Positions 27,604 to 36,440 of a DNA stretch of 64,000 bases are shown here, piece by piece. Position 1 is the first letter of the stretch. Each line of letters opens with the position of its first letter. The stretch spans positions 186,001-250,000 of the forward strand of contig NZ_CP006570.1 of NCBI RefSeq assembly GCF_000517425.1, given 5' to 3'. Position numbers and translations under genes: made by a program. This DNA is from Sodalis praecaptivus. Lineage in GTDB: Bacteria > Pseudomonadota > Gammaproteobacteria > Enterobacterales > Enterobacteriaceae. A model generated the notes under the pieces. That model ran no database searches. It worked only from the letters and a program-made list of their open reading frames with translations, and was not told where the DNA came from.

Positions 27604-28950
27604 ATGAAAAAATTTATTTGCCAATCCGGTACGCTGTTGATTTTGGCCTCTGTGATCGCTGCCCCCTCCTTTGCTGAGGATCAATGGTTTTCACCGACAG
27701 GGAAACATCTCACCGGGGACTGGGGGGGACTTCGTAGCGACCTGGCGCAACAAGGTTACGTGTTTTCTCTGGATTATTCGTCAATGGTTGCCTCTAATGT
27801 GGCGGGTGGTTATGATCGTAATAAAACATTACGTTACAGCGATCAATACACCTTCGGCACCAAACTTGATCTGGAGAAAATTGCGGGCATTCCTCACGCT
27901 GAGTTTGTTTTTTCGCTTAATGATCGCAACGGGCGCGATCTGACGGCGGACAGAATTCAGGATCCCCGTGTTCCCGTGATTGGATCCGGCGTGCAAAGCA
28001 ACTATGGCCGCGGTCAGACCTGGCATATTGGTCAATTATGGTACCGTCAACAGTGGTTAGACAATAAGCTAGACGTGAAACTGGGACGTATGCCGATTGG
28101 TGAAGATTTCGATAATAGCGGCTGTTTTTTTCAAAATTTGTCCCTGTGCGGATCTCTCGCGGGTCACGGTTCAGGAGTTTGGTATAATGCGCCGGTGAGT
28201 CAGTGGGGCGCACGCATCAGGCTTAATATAGATAAGTCTTACTATGCGCAGGTTGGCGCATTCTTGCACAATCCTTCCTATTTGACCAGGAGGGGGAGTT
28301 TCAAAATGAACCTCAGCGGCCGGACGGGAAATATGTATGTCGGCGAACTGGGATATTTGAGCCAATTAGGCGTCAATAAATTGCCAGGCAGTTATAAGAT
28401 CGGCGGATGGTACAATACAGTTGATGCGGCGGATGTGCTCAAAGACGATGACGGTAATGATTATGTGACCTCACATAAATCCGCCCGCATGCATGATGGA
28501 CGCTATGGCGGCTATCTCTATTTGTTACAACAAGTAACCATGGTGGGGGATAATAAAAATCGAGGTCTGTCTCTATTTGTGCATCTGGCTGCGAACGATA
28601 AAGACACATCAACCATGGATTACCAAACACAAGTGGGCGCTATTTTCAAAGGACCTTTTGCTTCACGGCCCAATGATTTTGTTGGGCTGGGCGCCAGTAA
28701 AATGCACGTCAACAGCCGGCTAGCCCATCGCGCTGAACTGGTCAACAGCAGTAAAGGCATTAGTGATTATGATGATCCCGCGTATCAACCCGTGAGGGGC
28801 GCTGAATACGCTGCGGAATTGCATTATAGCGCGGCGATCACACCCTGGTTTACCGTTCGTCCCAATATACAGTGGCTTGCTCATCCTGGCGGCGTCCGCG
28901 AAGTGAAAGATGCCTGGGTATTAGGCGCGCAAACCACCCTTTCATTCTGA
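27604..28950 (+). CDS. OprB-family outer-membrane porin
   Basis: This 448-residue protein has a Sec signal peptide (MKK, hydrophobic core, cut near SFA-ED) and a beta-barrel ending in Phe (TTLSF), as outer-membrane proteins do. The family marks are LTGDWGGLRSDLAQQG near the mature start, LGRMPIGEDFD and QNLSLCGS. OprB porins pass sugars or other small solutes; here the porin probably admits the substrate of the adjacent carrier. AAGG lies eight bases before the ATG and 30 bases separate it from the carrier gene. Confidence 0.9.
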   Translation: MKKFICQSGTLLILASVIAAPSFAEDQWFSPTGKHLTGDWGGLRSDLAQQGYVFSLDYSSMVASNVAGGYDRNKTLRYSDQYTFGTKLDLEKIAGIPHAEFVFSLNDRNGRDLTADRIQDPRVPVIGSGVQSNYGRGQTWHIGQLWYRQQWLDNKLDVKLGRMPIGEDFDNSGCFFQNLSLCGSLAGHGSGVWYNAPVSQWGARIRLNIDKSYYAQVGAFLHNPSYLTRRGSFKMNLSGRTGNMYVGELGYLSQLGVNKLPGSYKIGGWYNTVDAADVLKDDDGNDYVTSHKSARMHDGRYGGYLYLLQQVTMVGDNKNRGLSLFVHLAANDKDTSTMDYQTQVGAIFKGPFASRPNDFVGLGASKMHVNSRLAHRAELVNSSKGISDYDDPAYQPVRGAEYAAELHYSAAITPWFTVRPNIQWLAHPGGVREVKDAWVLGAQTTLSF

Positions 28951-29300
28951 ACACAAACGTAGATTATGCGCAACCGATACAGGGTAGGGGAATCTTTAGC
29001 CGGTTAAATAGAGTTCATGCAAAATAAAAGCAGTTCCGATAGCCACCCTTTCACATCGCGGTGGGAGATACGTCCAGCGGCGAGGGCTCAGCATAAGGCT
29101 TAATACTGTTGCCGCGCCTGGGTTAACGCAACCACAAAGGGAATAGAACAAATATTTTCTTGACGCTATAGATCAAAGGGCGCCCGCGGAGCGAGCGCCC
29201 GGCGTGATAACAGATGTCCTGGATGTAGGCTGAACAATGAACAATCAACTTTATTGAAAAGGTGATGACGGCATATCTATCCGTCATGGTAGAAACGACA
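28951..29300. other. Intergenic region between porin and FAH-family genes
   Basis: A GC hairpin, GGGCGC (29178-29183) with GCGCCC (29195-29200), lies 100 bases before the next gene, without a T run. Nothing else is evident. It may separate two transcripts. Confidence 0.4.
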
Positions 29301-30167
29301 ATGAAAATACTCAATTTTATCAATCCCAATACGGGAAAGAAAACCTGGGGCGCCATTGAGGGCGAACGGATTTATGACTTAGGTAAACGGTATTCGCATT
29401 ATTTTCCTGATATAAAATCAGCGCTGGCGGGAAACGCCATCACCGATTTAACCGGGGTTAATCTTGGAGTGCCCGACTTTGCTGCCGCCGAGATTCACTA
29501 TTTGCCGGTAATTGATAATCCGGGAAAAATCTTTTGTGTTGGTATGAATTACAGGAAAAAGCGCATTGAATTCGGACAAACTATCGACGCGCCGACGCTG
29601 TTCGTACGGTTCCCGGATTCACTTACCGCGCACGGTGAAAATGTCTGTAAGCCCGACAGCAGCAATGAATTTGATTATGAAGGTGAGTTAGCCGTTATTA
29701 TTGGCAAACATACCGATAATGTTAGTCGCGAGAATGCCCTGCAATATATTGCCGGCTACAGCTGTTTCATGGATGGTTCAGTTCGCGACATGCAGTTTAC
29801 CTGGTTCACGTCCGGCAAAAACTGGCGTAAAACTGGCGCATTCGGCCCGTGGATGGTGACCTGTGATGAAATTGCCGATCCGCAGGAATTGTGGATAAGC
29901 ACCTTCCTCAATGGGCAAAGAGTGCAGCATGATTCTACTCGCAATATGGTTCATTCTATTGCCACGCTGATAGAATATATCTCCCGCTTCAGCCCTCTAG
30001 AGCCAGGGGATGTCATTATTACTGGTTCGCCGGGCGGTGTAGGTAAAAAACGCTCACCGCCGCTGTTTATGACGCAAGGGGATGTAATTGAGGTCGAAAT
30101 TAGCGGTATAGGTCGGTTGATCAATAAGGTGGCGACGCTTTCTAGCGCGTTGGCGCCGAGCCAATAA
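29301..30167 (+). CDS. Fumarylacetoacetate hydrolase (FAH)-family protein
   Basis: This FAH-fold enzyme of about 288 residues has the metal site pattern DYEGELAVIIGK and the family phrases FCVGMNY, SLTAHGENV and IITGSPGGVG. The family includes acylpyruvate hydrolases, oxaloacetate decarboxylases and tautomerases. Decarboxylating oxaloacetate, or acting on an oxo-acid of the same pathway, would fit the context, but the activity cannot be read. The normal family start is the ATG at 29301, and the ribosome site is weak. Confidence 0.85.
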   Translation: MKILNFINPNTGKKTWGAIEGERIYDLGKRYSHYFPDIKSALAGNAITDLTGVNLGVPDFAAAEIHYLPVIDNPGKIFCVGMNYRKKRIEFGQTIDAPTLFVRFPDSLTAHGENVCKPDSSNEFDYEGELAVIIGKHTDNVSRENALQYIAGYSCFMDGSVRDMQFTWFTSGKNWRKTGAFGPWMVTCDEIADPQELWISTFLNGQRVQHDSTRNMVHSIATLIEYISRFSPLEPGDVIITGSPGGVGKKRSPPLFMTQGDVIEVEISGIGRLINKVATLSSALAPSQ

Positions 30168-30248
30168 CGCCTTCGGTGAGGGAGTAACACGTGTCAACTG
30201 TTTATCCGCATTCTCGCAACCCGGCTGGATACCGCGAAGGCGCCCCTA

Positions 30249-31136
30249 TCAGGAGGGGGTGGTCATGAGTTCCTTGATTAATTGAATCGTGGCTTTTTGT
30301 AACATGGTATGGGGCCTTCGGGTGCTTGTTGCAAGAGAGAGACGCGCAAATAGTCCTTCCGGCCCTATGCGTCTTAGCTGCAGCTCATTGGCCTGTGCGA
30401 AATTCGAGATAGCGTTTTTCGGCAAAATGGCGCTCCCCAAGCCATGGGTCACCAGTTCGAGAATGGTACTTACGCCGTCGACATCGACGGCATAGCGTGG
30501 CATTAAATGGCTTGCGCTCATGGCCTCTTCTAGAAGAATTCTGAAAGCATGCTGACGGCTGGGCATGACTAGCGGGATCGCCGCGAGCTCTTCGAGAGTG
30601 ACCACCGGTTGGTAAGACACATCGGTGCATTCTATTAAAAAAAGCTCCTCTTCGTGAAACATTACCGCTTCAATATCCGGTGACGGCTGGCTGTGATAAA
30701 GCAGCGCGATATCAAGTCTGGCTTTTATCAGGAGTTCCTGAATCTGATTACTCAATCCTTCCGCGACTGAGATAGTGGCGTCCGGCATACGTGAATGGAA
30801 AGCCGTGACCAGCGGAAGCGTCAGAAATCGAGCAAGCGTCGGCGGTAAACCAACGGCAATGCTTTCGTGGCGAATCCCCCGGAGCCTCTCTAATTCGCCA
30901 CGGGCGCGGGCGAGCTGATGCATGATACCCCGCGCATGCTCCAGAAGTATTGTTCCCCCCTCGGTACAATAAACGCCGCGGCCATTACGTACCAGTAAGC
31001 TTTGACATAATTCGACCTCAAGCTGGCGTATTTGCCGACTCAGGGCCGGTTGCGCTACGCCTAAGGTAATCGAGGCACGAGTAAAACTCCCCAACTCAGC
31101 CACACAGATAAAGTACTCCAATTGCTTAATGTCCAT
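30249..31136 (-). CDS. LysR-family transcriptional regulator (Nac/Cbl-like)
   Basis: This 295-residue LysR protein starts MDIKQLEYFICVAELGSFT, with the HTH SITLGVAQPALSRQIRQLE, similar to Nac-type regulators that often govern aromatic or oxo-acid catabolism. It lies between the two halves of the catabolic region and converges with the FAH gene. An in-frame TTG at 31148 is a less likely start. Confidence 0.88.
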   Translation of the reverse strand: MDIKQLEYFICVAELGSFTRASITLGVAQPALSRQIRQLEVELCQSLLVRNGRGVYCTEGGTILLEHARGIMHQLARARGELERLRGIRHESIAVGLPPTLARFLTLPLVTAFHSRMPDATISVAEGLSNQIQELLIKARLDIALLYHSQPSPDIEAVMFHEEELFLIECTDVSYQPVVTLEELAAIPLVMPSRQHAFRILLEEAMSASHLMPRYAVDVDGVSTILELVTHGLGSAILPKNAISNFAQANELQLRRIGPEGLFARLSLATSTRRPHTMLQKATIQLIKELMTTPS

Positions 31137-31251
31137 CTTCAGGCCCAAAATGAGGTTAATGGCATCGATTTGCTATCGTAATGATCGGCAGGCCGCGGGT
31201 AAAAGTCAGATGGTATAAATGTGGTTGAGTGCAAAATTTGTGTCATCAACT

Positions 31252-32496
31252 TCATCCAATGGCCTGAACATTTTCCTGCTCGTGCAGGTGATTGTGAATA
31301 AATTGAAGCAATGCTTCGGTGGCGGGTGAAGGCAAATTCCCCTTACGAAAGGAAAGGCCGATGCGCCTTCCAGTGCCGGGAAGTGTCACCGGTAATACGG
31401 TTAGCACTCCTTGTTCAATTTCAAAGCTCATCTGACTGGCCGACACCGCGGCAAGGCGGTCTGAACTCAGCAGTAACCCTCTCACCAGCGCCGCATCCCC
31501 TGTCTCAACCACCGGTTTGGGTAACACTACGCCCATCGACAGAAAGGCTTTGTCCAAGAGATAACGCGAAGGCGTATTGGAGCGGGGAAGTATCCATTCG
31601 GCGCTTCCCAATTGCGCCACTGGTACAACATGGCTAAGTAACGGATGCTGGTTTCTCACCAGTATTAACATGTCTTCCTCAAACAACGCTTCGGTAGTCA
31701 AATCTTTGAGATCCACATCCTGTCGTAGGGCACCGATAATGAAATCAATATTGCCTGCGCGCAAATCTGAAACCAGCGATTCGTACGGGCTTTCGTTTGT
31801 CATGATCGTGATGCCAGGATGCTGCGCCAAAAAGGCGCCGATAGCCTGGGGCAGCAATTGAGCGCGGCTGAGGGGGAGGGCGCCAATGCGCACGCTGCCC
31901 GTTAAAATACCGCGGCGGGCGGCCAAATCGCTCCAAATATGTTCGAGTTCATTAAGCGCCCGGCTGATATTGGGGTAAATTAAATCCGCCGCCGTCGTCG
32001 GCCTTACCCCTTCCGCGGTACGGCGGAAAAGCGTTATTCCTGCCCCTTTCTCCAGTATTTTCAGCGCGGCGCTAATGGCCGGTTGCGACACCCCCAAATG
32101 CGCGGCCACGATTTGGCTATGGTTGACATGATAAAGATGCAAAAAAACCCGTAGCCGTCGGGTATTGAAAAGCCAGCCTGGATCGGGCTGCTCTTTTTGT
32201 CCTCCGGCACGATCATTGGATCGTCTTAACAGTGCGGGGATCGTTTGAAGCTCGTTAATGGCGCGTAAAGCGCGCGGCAGAATGCACTTGCCATAGTCGG
32301 TGAGCGTCATGCCGCTGTAGTGGCGCTCGAACAAGGTAGCGTCAAGCGTCGTTTCCAGGTCGCGGATGGCGCGAGTGATGGCGGACTGAGTACGGAATAA
32401 CTCATTGGCTGCGCGGGATAGACTTCCGCATCTGACAACCTGGCAAAAACACCTTAATTGCATGATATTGATGAATTTAATGTCATGCTCCGGCAT
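31252..32496 (-). CDS. LysR-family regulator with two HTH domains
   Basis: At about 414 residues this is 100 longer than usual LysR proteins. A first winged helix (about 12-70, with SLSRAANELFRTQSAITRAIRDLE) is followed by a linker and a second one (about 114-172, with QIVAAHLGVSQPAISAALKILEKG). A normal LysR effector domain then follows. The ATG at 32496 has AAGG eight bases upstream. It is divergent from galB, with about 130 bases between them. It is the probable regulator of the galBCD-like operon. Confidence 0.9.
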   Translation of the reverse strand: MPEHDIKFINIMQLRCFCQVVRCGSLSRAANELFRTQSAITRAIRDLETTLDATLFERHYSGMTLTDYGKCILPRALRAINELQTIPALLRRSNDRAGGQKEQPDPGWLFNTRRLRVFLHLYHVNHSQIVAAHLGVSQPAISAALKILEKGAGITLFRRTAEGVRPTTAADLIYPNISRALNELEHIWSDLAARRGILTGSVRIGALPLSRAQLLPQAIGAFLAQHPGITIMTNESPYESLVSDLRAGNIDFIIGALRQDVDLKDLTTEALFEEDMLILVRNQHPLLSHVVPVAQLGSAEWILPRSNTPSRYLLDKAFLSMGVVLPKPVVETGDAALVRGLLLSSDRLAAVSASQMSFEIEQGVLTVLPVTLPGTGRRIGLSFRKGNLPSPATEALLQFIHNHLHEQENVQAIG

Positions 32497-32528
32497 TGAG
32501 GCCACCTTATGGTGTAAAGGGACGAGAA

Positions 32529-32569
32529 ATTAACAACATAAATAAAAATCATACCCAATGCAAGTTAAT
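32529..32569. promoter_or_regulatory. Inverted repeat in the divergent lysR / galB-like promoter region
   Basis: ATTAAC at 32529-32534 and GTTAAT at 32564-32569 are inverted copies 29 bases apart in an AT-rich gap. This is a candidate regulator site, but short enough to occur by chance. Confidence 0.3.
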
Positions 32570-32630
32570 GAATTACCCGCCTTTCTCAGTCCATGCCATG
32601 CTGGCAAAAACAACAACTGAGGTAGTAAAT

Positions 32631-33371
32631 ATGTCTTCTTCGATTACCCCGAAAAGTGCCCTCGTCGTCAGCGCTCACTCGGCCGATTTTGTCTGGCGTT
32701 CCGGCGGTGCCATAGCGTTGCATGCCCAGCAGGGTTATCAGGTTCACATCGTTTGCTTGTCTTTCGGTGAGCGCGGTGAATCGGCCAAACTGTGGCGTAA
32801 AGGAAATATGACCGAGGATAAAGTTAAAGCGCATCGTCAAAAAGAGGCGCAAGCCGCAGCGGATATTCTTGGCGCGACGGTAGAGTTTTTCGACATTGGC
32901 GATTATCCCCTGCGGGCGGACAAAGAGACATTATTCCGCCTGGCGGATGTGTACCGACGCATCCAACCCCATTTTGTGCTGACGCATTCTATGCATGACC
33001 CTTACAACTATGACCATCCCCTGGCGTCAAATCTGGCGCAGGAAGCACGCATTATCGCTCAGGCAGAGGGGTATCTTCCGGGTGAAAAAGTCGTCGAGGC
33101 GCCGCCGGTGTACTGTTTTGAACCGCATCAGCCTGAACAATGCAGCTGGAAACCGGATGTGTTGTTGGATATCTCCGGCGTTTGGCAACAAAAATATCAG
33201 GCCATACAGTGCATGCAGGGCCAGGAGCATCTGTGGGAATACTACACCCGCGTGGCGCTGCAGCGCGGCGTGCAGGCAAAACGTAACGTAGGAATTACCG
33301 CGACGCGTGCCATTACACACGCAGAAGGGTTCCAAAGTATATTCCCTCGCGTGACGGAGAATTTAGCATGA
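32631..33371 (+). CDS. galB: 4-oxalomesaconate hydratase-like PIG-L/LmbE-fold protein
   Basis: This 246-residue protein has the PIG-L/LmbE fold. The usual AHPDDE motif reads AHSADF, and a later MHDPYNYDHP supplies a further metal histidine. GalB of Pseudomonas putida is a hydratase of this fold that turns 4-oxalomesaconate into 4-carboxy-4-hydroxy-2-oxoadipate. The GalC- and GalD-like genes directly downstream support that assignment over a deacetylase. The start was set at 32631, with GAGG eight bases upstream, instead of the long extension from 32496. Its stop overlaps the next ATG (ATGA). Confidence 0.82.
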   Translation: MSSSITPKSALVVSAHSADFVWRSGGAIALHAQQGYQVHIVCLSFGERGESAKLWRKGNMTEDKVKAHRQKEAQAAADILGATVEFFDIGDYPLRADKETLFRLADVYRRIQPHFVLTHSMHDPYNYDHPLASNLAQEARIIAQAEGYLPGEKVVEAPPVYCFEPHQPEQCSWKPDVLLDISGVWQQKYQAIQCMQGQEHLWEYYTRVALQRGVQAKRNVGITATRAITHAEGFQSIFPRVTENLA

Positions 33372-34081
33372 GCCTACTCAATAAGAAGGGTATCGCCATT
33401 CGTCACATCCCGCGCGCGGAACACGGAATGATAGAAAAACTCGCAACGGCAGGGGTGGCGACCATTCATGAGGCACAGAATCGCGAAGGTCTGTTGCACC
33501 ACGGGATCCGCCCGATTCAGCAAGGGCTGACCCGCGCGGGGAATGCCGTCACGGTATTGGTTACACCCGGTGATAACTGGATGTTCCACGTCGCCGTGGA
33601 GCTATGCCAGGCGGGAGATATCCTGGTGGTAGCTCCAACCTCGCCCTGCGGCGACGGTTTTTTTGGTGATCTGCTGGCGACCTCGTTGCAGGCCCGCGGC
33701 GTCGTAGGTCTGGTCGGGGATATCGGCATTCGTGATTCGCAAACGTTGCGCGACATGGGGTTTGCGGTTTGGTCGCGGCATGTCCATGCCCAAGGGACCG
33801 TAAAGGAGTCCCTTGGATCGGTGAATATTCCCATCATTTGCGGCGGCCAACTGGTCAATCCCGGCGATGTGGTCGTTGCCGATGATGACGGTGTGGTCGT
33901 TGTCCGCCATGCTGAGGTTGGCACGGTACTGACGCGTGCCGAGAGTCGTATGGCCAACGAAACGGCGAAACGTGAGCGGCTGCACAATGGCGAACTTGGC
34001 CTGGATATTTATGCCATGCGTCCACGCCTGGCGGAAAAAGGGCTACGTTATTTCGATTCGGCAGACGAAGCGGAGAGCTAA
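33368..34081 (+). CDS. galC: 4-carboxy-4-hydroxy-2-oxoadipate aldolase (RraA fold)
   Basis: This 237-residue RraA-fold protein has family blocks ATIHEAQNREG, GDNWMFHVAVE, GDGFFGDLLATS and GDIGIRDS, the last with the conserved Arg-Asp. GalC/LigK/HMG-aldolase enzymes cleave 4-carboxy-4-hydroxy-2-oxoadipate to pyruvate and oxaloacetate using a divalent metal. Translation is coupled to the GalB-like gene by ATGA. Confidence 0.87.
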   Translation: MSLLNKKGIAIRHIPRAEHGMIEKLATAGVATIHEAQNREGLLHHGIRPIQQGLTRAGNAVTVLVTPGDNWMFHVAVELCQAGDILVVAPTSPCGDGFFGDLLATSLQARGVVGLVGDIGIRDSQTLRDMGFAVWSRHVHAQGTVKESLGSVNIPIICGGQLVNPGDVVVADDDGVVVVRHAEVGTVLTRAESRMANETAKRERLHNGELGLDIYAMRPRLAEKGLRYFDSADEAES

Positions 34082-34082
34082 T

Positions 34083-35183
34083 ATGGCACAGCGTGCAATT
34101 CGTTGCCTTCTGATGCGCGGGGGCACGTCTAAAGCGGCGTGTTTCCTGGCGGACGATCTGCCCGAAGATCGGGCACAGCGTGATGCGGTACTGCTGGCGG
34201 TGATGGGGTCGCCTGACATCCGTCAGATAGACGGCATCGGCGGCGCTGATCCGTTAACCAGCAAAGTGGCGATTATCCGTGCGTCTGCACGCCCGGAGGC
34301 GGATGTCGATTACCTCTTTGCCCAGGTCAATGTGGATAAGGCCAGCGTCGATTACGGTCAGAACTGCGGCAATATTTTAGCCGCGGTAGGGCCGTTTGCT
34401 TTAGAAAGAGGCATGGTGCGTGGCGCATCGCCGATTTCTCAGGTTCGCATCTATATGGAAAATACGGGGCAGATCGCCATCGCTGACGTGCCCTGCGATA
34501 ACCAGGGCGTTGTGTATGACGGCGAAACGCGCATTGATGGCGTGCCGGGTACCGCAAGCAAGATTTTGCTCAATTTTCTCGATGTAGCCGGTTCGAGCTG
34601 CGGTGCCCTGTTGCCCACCGGGCATGCCGCCGATCGATTTGATGGTATCAGTGTGACCTGTATCGATAATGGCATGCCGGTTATTCTGCTCCGGGCGCGC
34701 GATGTCGACCGTACCGGCTATGAAACGCGCGAAGAACTGGACGGCGATGAAGAACTTAAGCGACGGCTGGAATCGATACGCCTTCAGGCGGGGCCACAGA
34801 TGAATTTGGGCGATGTCGCGCAGCGTACGGTGCCGAAAATGACGCTGATTGCCGAACCGCGTCACGGCGGCGCCATCAGTAGCAGAACCTTTATTCCTCA
34901 CCGCTGTCATGCTTCCATCGGCGTATTTGGCGCCGTCAGTGTGGCAAGCGCCTGCCTGATTCCAGGATCGGTGACGGAAGGCCTCGCCCGTGTCGATACT
35001 CCCAACAGCGACGGGCAACAAACGCTCAGCGTAGAACATCCCACGGGTGAATTCAGCGTTGTCTTGCGCCATGACGCCGAGGGCGAACTGGCCGGCTGTG
35101 GGCTGGTTCGCACCGCCAGATTGCTTTTTTCCGGTGAGGTCTATATCCCCAGCAAGATCTGGCCGAACGAGAGGCCGCTATGA
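34083..35183 (+). CDS. galD: 4-oxalomesaconate tautomerase-like PrpF-family isomerase
   Basis: This 366-residue PrpF-fold isomerase begins with RCLLMRGGTSKAACFLADDL and contains IDGIGGADPLTSK and the cysteine loop NCGNILAAVG. In the gallate pathway GalD moves the double bond of 4-oxalomesaconate to the form used by the hydratase. The start was set at the ATG 34083, with GGAG seven bases upstream and one base after the galC stop. It overlaps the next gene by four bases. Confidence 0.87.
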   Translation: MAQRAIRCLLMRGGTSKAACFLADDLPEDRAQRDAVLLAVMGSPDIRQIDGIGGADPLTSKVAIIRASARPEADVDYLFAQVNVDKASVDYGQNCGNILAAVGPFALERGMVRGASPISQVRIYMENTGQIAIADVPCDNQGVVYDGETRIDGVPGTASKILLNFLDVAGSSCGALLPTGHAADRFDGISVTCIDNGMPVILLRARDVDRTGYETREELDGDEELKRRLESIRLQAGPQMNLGDVAQRTVPKMTLIAEPRHGGAISSRTFIPHRCHASIGVFGAVSVASACLIPGSVTEGLARVDTPNSDGQQTLSVEHPTGEFSVVLRHDAEGELAGCGLVRTARLLFSGEVYIPSKIWPNERPL

Positions 35184-36049
35184 CGGAAAAGATAACCTTT
35201 ATCGGCTATGGTGAAGCGGGGGGGATCCTCGCCGCCGATCTGGCGAAGAACCATCCGGTCATAGTGTGGGATTGCAAATTGGACGGCGCTGAGCGTGAAA
35301 CAATGCTGGATAAGGCACGCCGCGCTGGCGTACGCGCGGCCGCGTCGCTCGCGGAGGCGATAGAAAATGCGACGCTCATTTTCTCCACCGTTACGGCGGA
35401 TTCGGCATTGGACGTGGCACAGCAAAGCGGGGCGCGTTTGCGGGAAGGGCAATTCTTTCTTGACCTTAACTCGGTGGCACCCGAGACCAAACGACAGGCG
35501 GCGGCGTTTTTTCTTCCTGGCATATTTGTAGAAGTGGCCGTAATGGCGCCGGTTCCGCCGGCGCGTTTGCGTACCCCGTTGCTGATAGGGGGACCACAGG
35601 CGCAGCACTTGACGTCCCGTCTGCAGGGTCTGGGATTGAAGGCTCAATTTGGTGACGCTACGCTAGGCAAAGTCTCCGCCGTCAAAATGTGTCGTAGCGT
35701 CATCATTAAGGGCCTAGAAGCGCTGACGACCGAGTGCCTGTTCGCTGCGCGGCAGTATGGCGTGGAGAAAGACGTCCTGGCGGCCCTGCACGCCAGCTTT
35801 CCCAGTCTTGGCTGGAACGGTGCGTTTCCCGGCTATCTGATTAGCCGTGTGGCACAACACGGGATCCGACGCAGCCAGGAAATGGAGGAGGTGGTTAAAA
35901 CATTGCGAGAGGTGGGAACCGGCGCTGTTATGAGCCAAGCGACCGCGACCAGCCAACGGCAACTGCCGCAAAAAATGGCGACGAAAGGCCTTGTATATTG
36001 CCACCAGGAGCCGTTTGATTGGCAAACGCTGGCTGACGAATTGCAATGA
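35180..36049 (+). CDS. NAD(P)-dependent 3-hydroxyacid dehydrogenase-like protein (DUF1932 type)
   Basis: This 289-residue protein has an N-terminal Rossmann loop GYGEAGG, a helical C-domain of the DUF1932/6-phosphogluconate-dehydrogenase-like kind, and KMCRSVIIKG, which carries the conserved lysine. It is coupled to the GalD-like gene by ATGA, so it belongs to the pathway. It could oxidise or reduce a hydroxy/oxo acid upstream of 2-pyrone-4,6-dicarboxylate; that is an inference. A short decayed copy of its central part is at 42036-42121. Confidence 0.82.
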   Translation: MTEKITFIGYGEAGGILAADLAKNHPVIVWDCKLDGAERETMLDKARRAGVRAAASLAEAIENATLIFSTVTADSALDVAQQSGARLREGQFFLDLNSVAPETKRQAAAFFLPGIFVEVAVMAPVPPARLRTPLLIGGPQAQHLTSRLQGLGLKAQFGDATLGKVSAVKMCRSVIIKGLEALTTECLFAARQYGVEKDVLAALHASFPSLGWNGAFPGYLISRVAQHGIRRSQEMEEVVKTLREVGTGAVMSQATATSQRQLPQKMATKGLVYCHQEPFDWQTLADELQ

Positions 36050-36059
36050 GGAACTAAAC

Positions 36060-36080
36060 GCCACCCTGCGCGCGGGTGGC
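36060..36080 (+). terminator. Hairpin at the end of the galBCD-like operon
   Basis: GCCACCC and GGGTGGC form a seven-pair stem with a seven-base loop, ten bases after the dehydrogenase stop. No T run follows, so termination may be weak or Rho-assisted. Confidence 0.5.
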
Positions 36081-36113
36081 CGCTATGCCGCTGGCATCAA
36101 TATCAAGCAGTAG

Positions 36114-36214
36114 CCGTCTCGTCGCTCGCCCCAATGCCGAACAGCATTTTGCCGAGTCGCTGGCATCCATGCCGAACACTAGCCCGTCTCGTCGCTCGTC
36201 CCAGTGCCGAACAG
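36114..36214. repeat. Direct repeat, 31-base units 70 bases apart
   Basis: The units at 36114-36144 and 36184-36214 begin CCGTCTCGTCGCTCG and end TGCCGAACAG, with two mismatches in 31 bases. GCTGGCATC also occurs twice at nearly the same spacing (36090, 36159), so about 70 bases seem duplicated in tandem. Confidence 0.7.
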
Positions 36215-36307
36215 GCTCCCGCCAAAAGCCGCACCTCGATTTTTGCCGCCAGTGGGCCCCATGGTGCCTTTTTGACGCGCGCGACAAAGCATCACGAAGT
36301 AGATAGC

Positions 36308-36438
36308 CACCAAACCCTCGAGTTTTCTTTGCATGACGGCTTAAATCACAGCGGCTGATGGTAACGCCGTTTACGGTTGTGCCGGCGCGGGACTCACTGA
36401 GTGGTGCTAAATCATGGTGAGGTCGTTGGAAGATCATT
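36308..36438. repeat. Dispersed repeat, copy 1
   Basis: This begins CACCAAACCCTCGAG, contains CCGGCGCGGGACTCACTGAG and ends GGAAGATCATT, two bases before the lysozyme stop. Copy 2 is at 42087-42215. The right 79 bases differ at only three positions; the left part has small indels. Confidence 0.85.
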
Positions 36439-36440
36439 GC

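Larger units (their letters stand above)
36050..36440. other. Intergenic region with imperfect 70-bp repeat and dispersed repeat copy
   Basis: This 390-base gap between the convergent dehydrogenase and lysozyme genes holds a terminator-like hairpin, two copies of a 31-base sequence 70 bases apart, and a 131-base repeat whose other copy is at 42087. No gene was recognised. Confidence 0.6.

Noticed and set aside
29178-29200. GC hairpin as a terminator of the porin gene
   Set aside because: It lies 230 bases after the stop and lacks a T run; left as a structure of unknown role.
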